Assembly (NCBI GenBank): GCA_019455065.1
Contig: JACFNC010000010.1
Coordinates: forward strand, 62,001 to 126,000
Reading direction: 5' to 3'
DNA: 64,000 bases
DNA from: Rhodospirillales bacterium
GTDB lineage: Bacteria > Pseudomonadota > Alphaproteobacteria > Rhodospirillales > Magnetospirillaceae
Shown: positions 48,592 to 58,703 of the stretch, in pieces
How the letters are laid out: every line of letters begins with the position of its first letter
Position numbering within the stretch: the stretch's first letter is position 1
Made by a program: the position numbers and the translations under genes
The notes under the pieces: model-generated
Told to the model about the DNA's origin: nothing
The model's database searches: none
Seen by the model: the letters and a program-made list of their open reading frames with translations, nothing else

Positions 48592-48684
48592 AATCTCGAT
48601 GGCACGCCCCAAATGTCTTGCCAATCAGGTTGCGCCCAAATACCAAATCGGCAGGACAGGCGCAAGCGTGGTGATGGCGGGGCG

Positions 48685-49329
48685 ATGACGCGGCAAGTGG
48701 AATGGCGTATCGGCGACCGGCCCGTCGACTACCCGTCGGCGGTAACCGACATGGAGCGCCGCGTGGCGGAAATCCACGCCGGGCGGGGGCGCGAATTGGT
48801 GTGGCTGCTCGAGCATCCGCCGGTCTACACGGCGGGCAGCAGCGCCCGGCCCGAGGATCTGTTGCACGCCGGCCGGTTTCCCGTCTATCCCACCGGCCGC
48901 GGCGGCCAGTACACCTATCACGGCCCCGGGCAGCGGGTGGCCTATGTGATGCTCGACCTCGCGCGGCGCGGCCGCGACGTGCGGGCCTTCGTGCACGGGC
49001 TCGAGGAATGGCTGATCCTGACCCTGGCGGAGTTCAACGTGCGCGGCGAACGGCGCCCCGGCCGCGTCGGGATCTGGGTCGACCGCGGCGGTGGGCGCGA
49101 GGACAAGATCGCGGCCATCGGCGTGCGTGTGCGCCATTGGGTGACCTTCCACGGCGTCGCCTTGAACGTGGATCCAACCCTCGAACATTTTTCCGGAATC
49201 GTCCCCTGCGGCATCGCCGGGCACGGAGTGACCTCGCTGTGGGACCTTGGGCTGACGCCGACACTGGCCGAGGTGGACGCGGCGCTGATCGCCGCTTTTC
49301 CGAAAGTGTTCCCTAACCCCCAGGGATAA
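48685..49329 (+). CDS. lipB: Octanoyl-[ACP]:protein N-octanoyltransferase LipB
   Basis: Transfers octanoate to lipoyl domains, the first step of lipoate attachment. The 214-residue product has [19 protein letters not shown], the conserved Lys in KIAAIGVRV and catalytic Cys in [18 protein letters not shown] 48685 gives the family N-terminus; the frame is open far upstream only because it lies opposite maeB. The gene faces away from the tRNA-Leu gene. Confidence 0.95.
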   Translation: MTRQVEWRIGDRPVDYPSAVTDMERRVAEIHAGRGRELVWLLEHPPVYTAGSSARPEDLLHAGRFPVYPTGRGGQYTYHGPGQRVAYVMLDLARRGRDVRAFVHGLEEWLILTLAEFNVRGERRPGRVGIWVDRGGGREDKIAAIGVRVRHWVTFHGVALNVDPTLEHFSGIVPCGIAGHGVTSLWDLGLTPTLAEVDAALIAAFPKVFPNPQG

Positions 49330-49443
49330 CCCGCCTGGGGTGGCGCTCACCGTTTCGAGATAGCGGCGCCCCACCTTATTGCCCGCCAGGACGCGCGCTG
49401 CGCGTGTCATATTTCCCAAAATTTCCGCGTCAGGGGAAAAAGT

Positions 49444-50364
49444 ATGGGACGGTCCGTGCAGGAAGACGCCATCCACCAGTTGGAGCGCGCCGCCGCGGAG
49501 CATATCGCCTGGCTGAAGAGCATCCATCTCGCCCTGCTGGCGCCTGGACAGCCCCGGCAACTACCGCCCTCCGCGCCGACCTTGCTGAGCCAATGGGTGG
49601 CGGCGGCGGAAACGGCGCCCGAACGCGGCGACCGCCAGGCCCTCGTCGACGAGTTGGATCAGTCGTGCCGGCGCATGCACGCGCAGGCGGCGCGGTTGTT
49701 CGCCCCGGAGTGCGCCCCCGGCCCCGTTGACCCCGCCCGCTATCTGGCCTTCATGGGCAGCGTCGAGGATTACGGCCTGCACCTGAGGAACGCGGAATGC
49801 ACGCTACGCCAAGCGCTGGCCGAAACCGACCCGCTGACCGGCGTCGCCAATCGCCAAGGTATGATGCGCGATCTCCACCGCGAATGGACCCGCGCGTTGC
49901 GCACCGGCGATCCGGTGTGCGTGGCGATCGCCGATCTCGATCATTTCAAGGATGTCAACGACACCTTCGGCCATCTTGCCGGCGACCATATCCTGCATCT
50001 CGCCGCGCGTTTCTTCCGGCGCCGCCTGCGGCCCTATGACCTCATCTACCGGTTCGGTGGCGAGGAGTTCCTGTTCTGCCTGCCCAACACCGATCCCGGG
50101 AACGCCCGGCGCGTCCTGGACCGGCTGCGAATTATGATGAGCCGCCTTCCGGTGCGTCTCGACGACGGCCGACAGGTGGTGGTGACGGCGTCGATCGGCA
50201 TTTCGCCGATGGACGCCGGCATCCCGCCCGAGCGCGCCCTGGAACTTGCCGACGAAGCCCTCTACCGGGCGAAACGCACCGGCCGCAACCGTGTCTGCGT
50301 CGCGCAGGAATCCCGCCCGCAGGCCGAGCCGGCCCCGGCCGAGGACCGGCCCGCGGTCCATTGA
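49444..50364 (+). CDS. Diguanylate cyclase (GGDEF) with a helical N-terminal domain
   Basis: Makes c-di-GMP. The 306-residue protein has GGEEF in RFGGEEFLF, substrate residues in DLDHFKDVNDTFGHLAGD and an allosteric I-site RxxD (RPYD) five residues before GGEEF, so feedback inhibition is likely. The first 120 residues resemble a chemoreceptor zinc-binding (CZB) bundle: His20-x2-Trp23, Trp51 and Cys75-x3-His79. The usual Cys before the second Trp is Thr46, and the usual first His of the HxxxH pair is Cys75. Zinc sensing is therefore only a possibility. Confidence 0.9.
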   Translation: MGRSVQEDAIHQLERAAAEHIAWLKSIHLALLAPGQPRQLPPSAPTLLSQWVAAAETAPERGDRQALVDELDQSCRRMHAQAARLFAPECAPGPVDPARYLAFMGSVEDYGLHLRNAECTLRQALAETDPLTGVANRQGMMRDLHREWTRALRTGDPVCVAIADLDHFKDVNDTFGHLAGDHILHLAARFFRRRLRPYDLIYRFGGEEFLFCLPNTDPGNARRVLDRLRIMMSRLPVRLDDGRQVVVTASIGISPMDAGIPPERALELADEALYRAKRTGRNRVCVAQESRPQAEPAPAEDRPAVH

Positions 50365-50402
50365 GGAAGGTCGGCCGCGCGACGGCGCGCCGCGATGCCG
50401 CG

Positions 50403-50457
50403 CCCCTCACCTCCCCGCTTGCGCGGGCCCCCCTCTCCCGCCTGCGGGAGAAGGGCT
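50403..50457. repeat. Dispersed palindromic repeat, family A, copy 3 (shortened)
   Basis: CCCTCACCTCCCCGCTTGCGCG start followed by CTCTCCCGCCTGCGGGAG, matching the left half of the copies at 17299 and 35258. The closing GGTGAGGG half is missing. Confidence 0.65.
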
Positions 50458-50483
50458 TCGGCACCCAAAACCCTTGATGGTCA

Positions 50484-50625
50484 TGCGCGGGCTTGACCCG
50501 CGCACCCACGCGGCGACCACGCGCAAGCCAAAGGCGTGGATGGCCGGGCCAGGGCGGCAGGGACAAGGGGCCGCTATGCCCGAGTGCCGCCGGTTTGCCC
50601 CCCGGTCAAGCCCGGGGGTGACGGG
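50484..50625. repeat. Palindromic repeat, family B, copy 3 (two separated hairpins)
   Basis: TGCGCGGG-CTTGA-CCCGCGCA (50484-50504) and, about 100 bases on, a CCCCCCGG-TCAAG-CCCGGGGG hairpin (about 50600-50620). The same CTTGA/TCAAG loops occur at 20444-20494. The rest of this 279-base gap shows no gene. Confidence 0.6.
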
Positions 50626-50643
50626 AAAGGCGCGAGCGGGGCT

Positions 50644-50934
50644 TTACAGCGTCGGCGCCTGATGGAAGCCGCCGCCCTCGGGATGTGCGGCGGGGAACAC
50701 CTCGACCGACTGCACCGAGGCCGTGGCGGGGCCGTGGTGGCAGGCGCCGACCATGTCGTCGACGCGCTCGGCGGGGCCGCTGAACAGCGCCTCGACGCTG
50801 CCGTCGCGACGATTGCGGACCCAGCCGGCCAGCCCTCGGGCCTGGGCCTCGTCGACCGTCCAGCCCCGAAACCACACGCCCTGGACGCGTCCCCGTATGC
50901 TGACGCGGACGGCCTTGACGGAGCCGTCGGACAT
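50644..50934 (-). CDS. acyP: Acylphosphatase
   Basis: A 96-residue enzyme hydrolysing carboxyl-phosphate bonds. The catalytic Arg is in GRVQGVWFRGW and Asn in GWVRNRRDGSVEALFSGP, both in the classic order. It is 10 bases downstream of pccA, the last gene of the pcc run. Confidence 0.95.
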   Translation of the reverse strand: MSDGSVKAVRVSIRGRVQGVWFRGWTVDEAQARGLAGWVRNRRDGSVEALFSGPAERVDDMVGACHHGPATASVQSVEVFPAAHPEGGGFHQAPTL

Positions 50935-50944
50935 GCCGCACCCC

Positions 50945-52930
50945 TCAGGCGAATTCGAGAATCACCTGATCCACGGCGAGGCTGGCGCCGGGACCGGTGT
51001 GAATCTTGGAGATGCTGCCGTCGCGCTCGGCACGCAAGACGTTCTCCATCTTCATCGCCTCGACGACCGCCAGGACCTCGCCGGCCTTGACCTCCTGGCC
51101 CTCCTCGACGGCCACGGAGACGAGCAGCCCGGGCATCGGCGACAGCAGGAAGCGGCTCATGTCCGGCGGCGCCTTGTGCGGCATGAGCGCCGCCAGTTCG
51201 GCGCCGCGCCTGGTCAGGACCAGCGCATCGGCCCGGCTGCCGGCGTGGAACAGCCGGTAGCCGGCGCCCTGCCTGTCGATCTGCACGCAGACGTGATGGC
51301 CGTTGACGGTGGCCCGGAACAGCGGCTCGCCGATCTTCCAGTCGGTGCGCAGCGTCACCGGATTGCCGTCGACCACCGCCGCATAGCCTTGCGGGGCGTC
51401 CCCCACCGAAACCGTGTGGGGCTTGCCGTCGAGCATCACCACCCAGTCCTCGGCCACCTTCATCTCGCGGCCCGGAAGCTGGCCGCTGATTTGGGCGTCG
51501 CGCTCGATGGTGCGCCGGTGCGCCGCGGCGGCCACCGCGACGAGGGTCTCGGGATCGTCGGGCGGAAGATCGGCGGCATGGAAGCCTTCGGGATATTCCT
51601 CGGCGATGAAATTCGTCGTCAGACGCCCTTCGACGAAACGCTGTTTGGCCATCAGCGAGGCCAGGAAGGGGATGTTGTGGTTGACGCCGCGGATGTAGTA
51701 CTCGTCGAGCGCCTGGCGCATGTGGGCGATGGCGTGATCGCGGCTGACCCCGTAGGTGATCAGCTTGGCGATCATGGGGTCGTAATACATGCTGATCTCG
51801 CCGCCCTCGTAGACGCCGGTGTCGACGCGCACGAAGTCGCCCTCGGCCGGCGGCACATAGCGCACCAGGCGGCCGATCGACGGCAGGAAGTTGCGGAACG
51901 GGTCCTCGGCGTAGACGCGTGCCTCGACGGCCCAGCCGTTCAGCTTCACGTCCTTCTGGCGAACCGTAAGGCGCTCGCCGTCGGCGATGCGGATCATCCA
52001 TTCCACGAGGTCGAGGCCGGTGACCATCTCGGTCACCGGGTGCTCGACCTGCAGGCGGGTGTTCATCTCCAGGAAATAGAAGCTGCGATCGGCGCCGACG
52101 ATGAACTCGACCGTACCCGCCGACTTGTAGCCGACGGCGCGCGCCAGGGCGCAGGCCTGCTCGCCCATCGCCTTGCGCGTTGCCTCGTCGAGGAAGGGGC
52201 TGGGCGCCTCCTCGATGACCTTCTGGTGGCGGCGCTGGATCGAGCATTCGCGCTCGCCGAGGTAGATCACGTTGCCGTGCGCGTCCGCCAGCACCTGGAT
52301 CTCGATGTGGCGCGGCTGCTCGATGAACTTCTCGATGAACACGCGGTCGTCGGCGAAGCTGGAGCGCGCCTCGTTGGTGGCCGAGACGAAGCCCTCTGCG
52401 GCCTCCTGGTCGTTGCGGGCGAGGCGCATGCCCTTGCCGCCGCCACCGGCGCTGGCCTTGACCATCACCGGATAGCCGATGTCGCGGGCGATGCGCACCG
52501 CCTCCTCGGCGTCCTTGATGACCCCCATGTAGCCGGGCACGGTGTTGACCCCGGCCTCCATGGCCAGCTTCTTCGATTCGATCTTGTCGCCCATGGCGTA
52601 GATCGCGTGGGCGTCGGGGCCGATGAAGGCGACGCCGGCCTTGGCCAGGGCCTCCTGGAACTCGCGCTTCTCGGACAGGAAGCCGTAGCCGGGATGCACG
52701 GCCTGGGCGCCGGTCTCGAGGCAGGCGTCGACGATGCGGTCGATCCGCAGGTAGCTCTGCGCCGATTGCGGCGGCCCGATATGCACCGCCTCGTCGGCCA
52801 TCTGCACGTGCAGGGCGTCCTTGTCGGCATCCGAATAGACGGCCACCGTCTTGATGCCCATCCGCCGCGCCGTCTTGATGACCCGGCAGGCGATCTCGCC
52901 GCGATTGGCTATGAGGATCTTATCGAACAT
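50945..52930 (-). CDS. pccA: Propionyl-CoA carboxylase biotin-containing alpha subunit
   Basis: Biotin carboxylase plus carrier, 661 residues. Typical segments are [49 protein letters not shown] and a biotinyl Lys in EAMKMEN at the C-terminus. The linker region MSRFLLSPMPGLLVSVAVEEGQ is of the propionyl type. The paired beta subunit gene pccB is upstream, separated by the GIY-YIG element. Similar to, but distinct from, the alpha subunit at 32435. Confidence 0.94.
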   Translation of the reverse strand: MFDKILIANRGEIACRVIKTARRMGIKTVAVYSDADKDALHVQMADEAVHIGPPQSAQSYLRIDRIVDACLETGAQAVHPGYGFLSEKREFQEALAKAGVAFIGPDAHAIYAMGDKIESKKLAMEAGVNTVPGYMGVIKDAEEAVRIARDIGYPVMVKASAGGGGKGMRLARNDQEAAEGFVSATNEARSSFADDRVFIEKFIEQPRHIEIQVLADAHGNVIYLGERECSIQRRHQKVIEEAPSPFLDEATRKAMGEQACALARAVGYKSAGTVEFIVGADRSFYFLEMNTRLQVEHPVTEMVTGLDLVEWMIRIADGERLTVRQKDVKLNGWAVEARVYAEDPFRNFLPSIGRLVRYVPPAEGDFVRVDTGVYEGGEISMYYDPMIAKLITYGVSRDHAIAHMRQALDEYYIRGVNHNIPFLASLMAKQRFVEGRLTTNFIAEEYPEGFHAADLPPDDPETLVAVAAAAHRRTIERDAQISGQLPGREMKVAEDWVVMLDGKPHTVSVGDAPQGYAAVVDGNPVTLRTDWKIGEPLFRATVNGHHVCVQIDRQGAGYRLFHAGSRADALVLTRRGAELAALMPHKAPPDMSRFLLSPMPGLLVSVAVEEGQEVKAGEVLAVVEAMKMENVLRAERDGSISKIHTGPGASLAVDQVILEFA

Positions 52931-52957
52931 ACAGTCCCCGCAACTAAATCGATTTTA

Positions 52958-52999
52958 CCTCATGCTGAGGAGCCGGCGAAGCCGGCGTCTCGAAGCATG
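52958..52999 (+). repeat. 42-nt palindromic repeat, left copy, bounding the GIY-YIG gene
   Basis: Begins CCTCATGCTGAGGAG and ends CGTCTCGAAGCATG. The central stem is CCGGC-GAA-GCCGG (52973-52985) and an outer pair CATGC / GCATG (52961-52965 with 52995-52999) can close the unit. It ends one base from the stop codon of the nuclease gene. The inverted partner is at 53286-53327. Confidence 0.9.
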
Positions 53000-53000
53000 C

Positions 53001-53288
53001 CTATACCTTCGTCCTCGATGACAGAGCCGGAAGCAGGTGGCATTGGCCGCTGATCAGGGCTTCCTTCTTTTCGCGCCGCCACCCCTTTACCTGCCGCTCC
53101 GCGGCTATGGCATCAGTGATCCGTTCAAATCCCTGATGAAATACCAACTGAACCGGCCTTCGCGCCGCCGTCCAACCCCCATACGTTCCCGCGTTGTGCT
53201 CCGCCACCCTGGTCTCCAGGTTGCCGCGCGTCGTACCAACGTAATAGGCGCCGTCGCGACAACGCAGGACGTAAAGGTACGCGGTCAT
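53001..53288 (-). CDS. Small GIY-YIG nuclease
   Basis: A 95-residue stand-alone GIY-YIG domain. LYVLRC and YYVGTT correspond to the GIY and YIG motifs, with Arg in LETRVAEHN and the family block AAERQVKGWRREKKEAL carrying the catalytic Glu. The ATG is the inner end of the right 42-nt repeat (53286-53288), and AAGG just before it is also repeat sequence. The stop lies one base from the left repeat. It sits between pccB and pccA on their strand, so it can ride on that transcript. The tight bracketing suggests a mobile or repeat-maintaining nuclease, which is inference. Confidence 0.92.
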   Translation of the reverse strand: MTAYLYVLRCRDGAYYVGTTRGNLETRVAEHNAGTYGGWTAARRPVQLVFHQGFERITDAIAAERQVKGWRREKKEALISGQCHLLPALSSRTKV

Positions 53289-53327
53289 CCTTCGAGACGG
53301 CCGCTATGCGGCCTCCTCAGGATGAGG
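53286..53327 (-). repeat. 42-nt palindromic repeat, right copy, bounding the GIY-YIG gene
   Basis: Read on the - strand it begins CCTCATCCTGAGGAG and ends CGTCTCGAAGGATG, the same frame as the left copy but inverted in orientation on the chromosome. The central stem is GCCGC-ATA-GCGGC, fully changed in sequence but still paired. The outer pair CATCC / GGATG is changed in a compensatory way. Confidence 0.9.
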
Positions 53328-53355
53328 TCAATTGTCTGGCGGCTTGTTGGCCGCC

Positions 53356-54888
<1,533 letters not shown>

Positions 54889-54979
54889 GGGTTCCCCCGA
54901 GTAACGGCTTTCAGCCCACCCAAAAGGTCAGGGCGATGCAGATACCACTAACGGCGGGGGCGTTCCAGCAAAATGACGG

Positions 54980-55672
54980 CTAGCCCATCGCCGCGAGGAA
55001 GGCCTCGACCGCCAGGACGTCCTTGCGGAGGATGGCACGCCGCTGCGCCGCCTCGGCGTCCTCGCCCCACAACTCCGTCTGAAAAAGCTCGTCGAGCTGC
55101 GACGCCTCGTACGCCTGTTCGCCGCTCAGCCGCCGCTCGGCCACCGCCAGCGCCAGCAGCAGCGACCCGCAAGCGGCGGTGGCGCTCTGCACCGCACAGA
55201 GGCGCCAGTCGTCGTAGGTCTCGACGGCGCGCCTGAGGGCCGCCAGCGCGTCGGCCGACTGCGCCACCGGCAGGATTCCCGTGGTCACGCGCAACCCGGC
55301 GTCGAAGCGCAGCATCGCCCAATCCACGACCGGCTGCCACACGGCGGCCTGCCGGCTCACCAGTTCGGCGGGATTGTCGGCCTGGTAGCACAGCAGGTCG
55401 GTCTCGGCATAGCGCATCAGTTCGGCAATGATGGCCTCGCGCTGCGTGGCCACCCGGTCGATGGCCGTGCTGGCGAGTTGCATGGCCGGCATCGTGGCCG
55501 GCTGCACGGTTTCGCCCTGCGCCGCCCATTCGGCGGCGATCGTCTGGGCGAGCGGGCGCGTCGGCACCACCAGCGGGGCGCCGGCCGGCGTGCGGATCGG
55601 CCGCCCGTCGAGGAGGACCGCGAAGCCGCCGTCCCGTTCCTCGACCCCCGCGTTCGCGTAGAAGCGTTTCAC
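54980..55672 (-). CDS. ATP12-family F1-ATPase assembly chaperone
   Basis: A 230-residue chaperone for the ATP synthase alpha subunit, found in mitochondria and alphaproteobacteria. Family segments: KRFYANAGVEERDGGFAVLL, GRPIRTPAGAPLVVPTRPLA, ETDLLCYQAD and WGEDAEAAQRRAILRKDV. It lies 13 bases downstream of asmA. Confidence 0.94.
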   Translation of the reverse strand: MKRFYANAGVEERDGGFAVLLDGRPIRTPAGAPLVVPTRPLAQTIAAEWAAQGETVQPATMPAMQLASTAIDRVATQREAIIAELMRYAETDLLCYQADNPAELVSRQAAVWQPVVDWAMLRFDAGLRVTTGILPVAQSADALAALRRAVETYDDWRLCAVQSATAACGSLLLALAVAERRLSGEQAYEASQLDELFQTELWGEDAEAAQRRAILRKDVLAVEAFLAAMG

Positions 55673-55685
55673 TGGCGCGCGCTCC

Positions 55686-57956
55686 TCACCGGCCCGTGAT
55701 CCCCTTCAGCAGCCCGCCGATGCCCTCGCCGATGCCCTGGATGACCGCCTCGGGCGCCGATTTCCTGGCGGCCCCGCCGGCCGGCGCCTTGCCGGTGGCT
55801 TGGGCGAGGGCTTCGACGCAGGGGTTGGCGTCTCCCGTGCCGGTGGTGATCAGGGGCACCAGCACGCCGAGCGGCATGATCGCCGCCCCCGCCGCCGCGC
55901 CCGCCACGCCGATGGCAAGGGCGGCCTTGTTGGGCAGGATCGTGGGGTGCGCGAAGGTGCCCCCGACGTCCATGGGGATCGCAAGATTGACCAGGCTGGC
56001 CTGCTTGGCCCTCGGCACCAGGGTGAGGTCGAGCCCCTCGCTGGCCAGGTTGACGGTGCCGGAGCCGCCCATCGTCATGTGGCTGGTATCGAAGAGGAGA
56101 GCTTGGCTCTTGGCCAGCCCGTTCCGGATCGCGAAGCGGGCCACCAGGCACTGCATCCGGGTCATGTCCTCCCTCGGCGTCCACGGCGCGATGGCGCGGA
56201 TCAGGTCGAACGCCAGAAGATCGACATACGCATTGCCGATCACTCCGTTATCGACAATCAACGTTACGTCGCCGTCGGTACGCGCCAGCAGACCGCGCAA
56301 CGAGCCGCCCTTCGCCTGGAGATCGAGACGCAGCGCCGTCTTGGCGCCCGACACCGCATCGGTCAGTCGAAGGTCCTTGAGAAGCGCGCCCGCCTCGATG
56401 CCCTCCGCGACAAGTCCAAGGCGCATGGTCGCCGGCCGCCCGGTTCCGTCGATGGCCAACTCCCCGTCCAGCCGCCCGTCACCCACCCGCGCCGAAAGCG
56501 GCTTGAGGGCCAGCCGCCCGTCCTTCACCTCCAACCTGGCTTCAACGTCGTCGGCCGCAGCATCGCCAAGCGCGAGGCGCTTGATCTTCCATTCCAGGTC
56601 GAGGTCGGCGCGCGTCAGGGCATCGGTGTCCACCGGCAGGTCGGGGATTAGCCGGTCGTCGGCCTTGCCGCCCGGCGCAGCCGCCGGGGGCGGCGCCGTC
56701 TTGGCCCCTTCGGAGCGGGGCGCACGCACCAGCGAGGGGTCCACATCGGCGACATCGAGCAGCGTCGACGTCAGGCGGGCCGTGATGCTCGGCCGCGGCT
56801 GACCGAGCCGCACCGTAGCCTCGCCCGCCACGTCGCTCTTGCCCAGCGATCCTTTGATGCCCGTCAGGCGGTATTCGCCGTCGCCGTCGGTAAGTTGCCC
56901 CGCCAGCTTCAGCGCGCCGGCGGGCGGGATCGCGGTTCCCGCGATCCCGGACAGGGCTGCCGGCTTGTCCGACTCCACCGTCACCGCGAGGTCGATGCCC
57001 TCGACGGGCCGCAAGGCCTTGATCGCGCCCTTCGCGGACACCAGCAGCAGGTCACGCTTGCCCACCGCCGCCTCGATCTCGCCGAGGCCCGGATTTGAGG
57101 CCGAACCGGACAGCTTGGCCGCCATGCGGAACGGCCCCCAGGGGGCGATCTCCAGACGCGCGAAGTTGGCCGCCTCGGCCAACTCGGTGCCCTCGACGGT
57201 GATCTTGAGGTCCAGGCCCTCGCCTGTGGCGAGACGCCCGATCCGCCCGTCGACGATGGCCACCGTACCGGCCGCGCTGCCCTTCAACTTCACCGGATAG
57301 GGCTCGGTCTGGCGCAGGAGTTGAGACAACGGGCCGACCACGCCGGAAACGTCCACCTGCCGGCCGTCGACCTTTCCCGCCGCGGTGATGGCGATGGGCG
57401 CCGAGGGCTTGGTGCCGTCCGCCGCAAGGCTGTCTATACTGCCGATCAGCAGGCGGCCGTCGCGACCGTCGCGCCAAGTGACCTTTACCTTCTCGAGGCG
57501 CACCTTGCCGATCCGCAGGTTGGGAACGCCCCCGTTGCCTTCGGTCGCGGCGGCCGATTCGGCGCCCGAGAACTGCCAGTTGGGGACGCCCTTCTCGTCC
57601 AGTTCAAGCAGGATGTCCGGCTCGACCAGAACGAGGCGACGAACCTCGACGGTTCCGGTAAGCAGGGGCAGCAGCCCCACCTCCGCCTCGATCCGCTTGA
57701 CGATCGCCATTTCCGACCGCGTGCCCGACGGGGCGTTGGCGAAGACGACGTCTTCGGCCACCAGGGCCGGTGACAGTGACAAAGCGAGGTCGAACTTGCC
57801 GCGTATCGCCAGTTCCCGCCCGGTGGCCTCGCGTACCTTTTCGAGCGCGAGGGAGCGATACTCGTCGACGTCTATGGATTTGACCGCCGCGATCAGGCCG
57901 ACGACGGCCGCCGCCACCAGGACGGCCGCAACCTTCAGGGCCGTACCAAGGCGCAT
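55686..57956 (-). CDS. AsmA-family envelope protein
   Basis: A 756-residue AsmA-type protein: a single N-terminal anchor (ALKVAAVLVAAAVVGLIAAV), then the conserved REATGRELAIRGKFDLALSLSPALVAEDVVFANAP, and a C-terminal domain ending in GTGDANPCVEAL. The family is linked to outer-membrane lipid homeostasis. ATG 57956 was chosen; the frame is open to 58052. It overlaps the phosphatase gene by 22 bases. Confidence 0.92.
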   Translation of the reverse strand: MRLGTALKVAAVLVAAAVVGLIAAVKSIDVDEYRSLALEKVREATGRELAIRGKFDLALSLSPALVAEDVVFANAPSGTRSEMAIVKRIEAEVGLLPLLTGTVEVRRLVLVEPDILLELDEKGVPNWQFSGAESAAATEGNGGVPNLRIGKVRLEKVKVTWRDGRDGRLLIGSIDSLAADGTKPSAPIAITAAGKVDGRQVDVSGVVGPLSQLLRQTEPYPVKLKGSAAGTVAIVDGRIGRLATGEGLDLKITVEGTELAEAANFARLEIAPWGPFRMAAKLSGSASNPGLGEIEAAVGKRDLLLVSAKGAIKALRPVEGIDLAVTVESDKPAALSGIAGTAIPPAGALKLAGQLTDGDGEYRLTGIKGSLGKSDVAGEATVRLGQPRPSITARLTSTLLDVADVDPSLVRAPRSEGAKTAPPPAAAPGGKADDRLIPDLPVDTDALTRADLDLEWKIKRLALGDAAADDVEARLEVKDGRLALKPLSARVGDGRLDGELAIDGTGRPATMRLGLVAEGIEAGALLKDLRLTDAVSGAKTALRLDLQAKGGSLRGLLARTDGDVTLIVDNGVIGNAYVDLLAFDLIRAIAPWTPREDMTRMQCLVARFAIRNGLAKSQALLFDTSHMTMGGSGTVNLASEGLDLTLVPRAKQASLVNLAIPMDVGGTFAHPTILPNKAALAIGVAGAAAGAAIMPLGVLVPLITTGTGDANPCVEALAQATGKAPAGGAARKSAPEAVIQGIGEGIGGLLKGITGR

Positions 57957-58621
57957 CGACGCTCCCTCAGCGCTTGCGGCAGGGCCGCGTATTCCTCGAT
58001 CAGCAGTTCCGCGCCGGCCTCCAGGAGTTCGTCGACCCCATGGTAGCCCCAAGCCACGCCCAGGGCCCCGGTCCCGGCGCCGCGCGCCATGAGCATGTCG
58101 AAGGTGGTGTCGCCGATCATCACCGTCGCTTCCGCCTCGGCCCCCACCGCCTCCATCGCCCTCAGGAGCATGCCGGGATGCGGCTTGCCGGGATTGTCGT
58201 CGGCGGTCTGAACGGTGGCGAAGATGCCTTCGAAGCCGCAGCGTTCGAGCATGGCCGCGACGCCCCGCCTGGACTTGCCGGTGGCGAGCCCGAGGATCCA
58301 GCCATCGGCTTCGAGCGCGGCCAGCGCCTCGCGAGCGCCGGGAAACAGCGGTTCCTGACGTTCATGCTGCAGCCGTAGGGCGGCGAAGGCCTCCTTGTAG
58401 CTGTGGGCGATCCGGCGATGCCGCTCGGCTTCGTGGCCGGGCAGCAGCGCCGCCACCGCCTCGACCAGCGACAGGCCGATGATGCGTCGCACGGCCTCCG
58501 GACGCGGCACCTCGACCCCATGCGCGCGGCACGCCGCCGACATCGCCTCGACGATGTTGTGCTGGCTGTCGATCAGGGTGCCGTCGACGTCGAAGACGGC
58601 AAGACGAAGGCTGTCGGGCAT
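57935..58621 (-). CDS. HAD-family phosphatase (phosphoglycolate phosphatase-like)
   Basis: The 228-residue product has the HAD nucleophile motif FDVDGTLIDSQ, Thr in LATGKSRRG, Lys in NPGKPHP and the metal-binding acidic motif GDTTFDM. It resembles Gph and related phosphatases. ATG 58621 (MPDSLRLAVFD) was chosen; a TTG at 58639 is also open. It overlaps asmA by 22 bases. Confidence 0.9.
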   Translation of the reverse strand: MPDSLRLAVFDVDGTLIDSQHNIVEAMSAACRAHGVEVPRPEAVRRIIGLSLVEAVAALLPGHEAERHRRIAHSYKEAFAALRLQHERQEPLFPGAREALAALEADGWILGLATGKSRRGVAAMLERCGFEGIFATVQTADDNPGKPHPGMLLRAMEAVGAEAEATVMIGDTTFDMLMARGAGTGALGVAWGYHGVDELLEAGAELLIEEYAALPQALRERRCALVRP

Positions 58622-58703
58622 GCGGCGGACGTACGTCAATCAAAGACGGGACGGGTTTTTTCCTGTTCCTTAACCTATCTCAGGCGGCCCCGGAAAAACA
58701 CGA

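Larger units (their letters stand above)
52958..53327 (-). mobile_element. Putative GIY-YIG palindrome-bounded element (370 bp)
   Basis: Two inverted 42-nt repeats enclose one gene with one spare base on one side and an overlap on the other. The whole unit lies between two genes of a carboxylase operon. No target-site duplication is obvious. The organisation resembles elements in which a small nuclease or transposase is bracketed by the palindromes it acts on. Confidence 0.55.

Noticed and set aside
49316-49341. Terminator after lipB
   Set aside because: CCCCAGG / CCTGGGG can pair over a nine-base loop, but no T-run follows, so termination is not supported.
50723-53053. Long + strand open frame opposite pccA
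   Set aside because: Antisense to a well-conserved carboxylase; no recognisable domain. The same holds for + strand frames opposite the liu carboxylase genes (32618-34744, 35009-37072).
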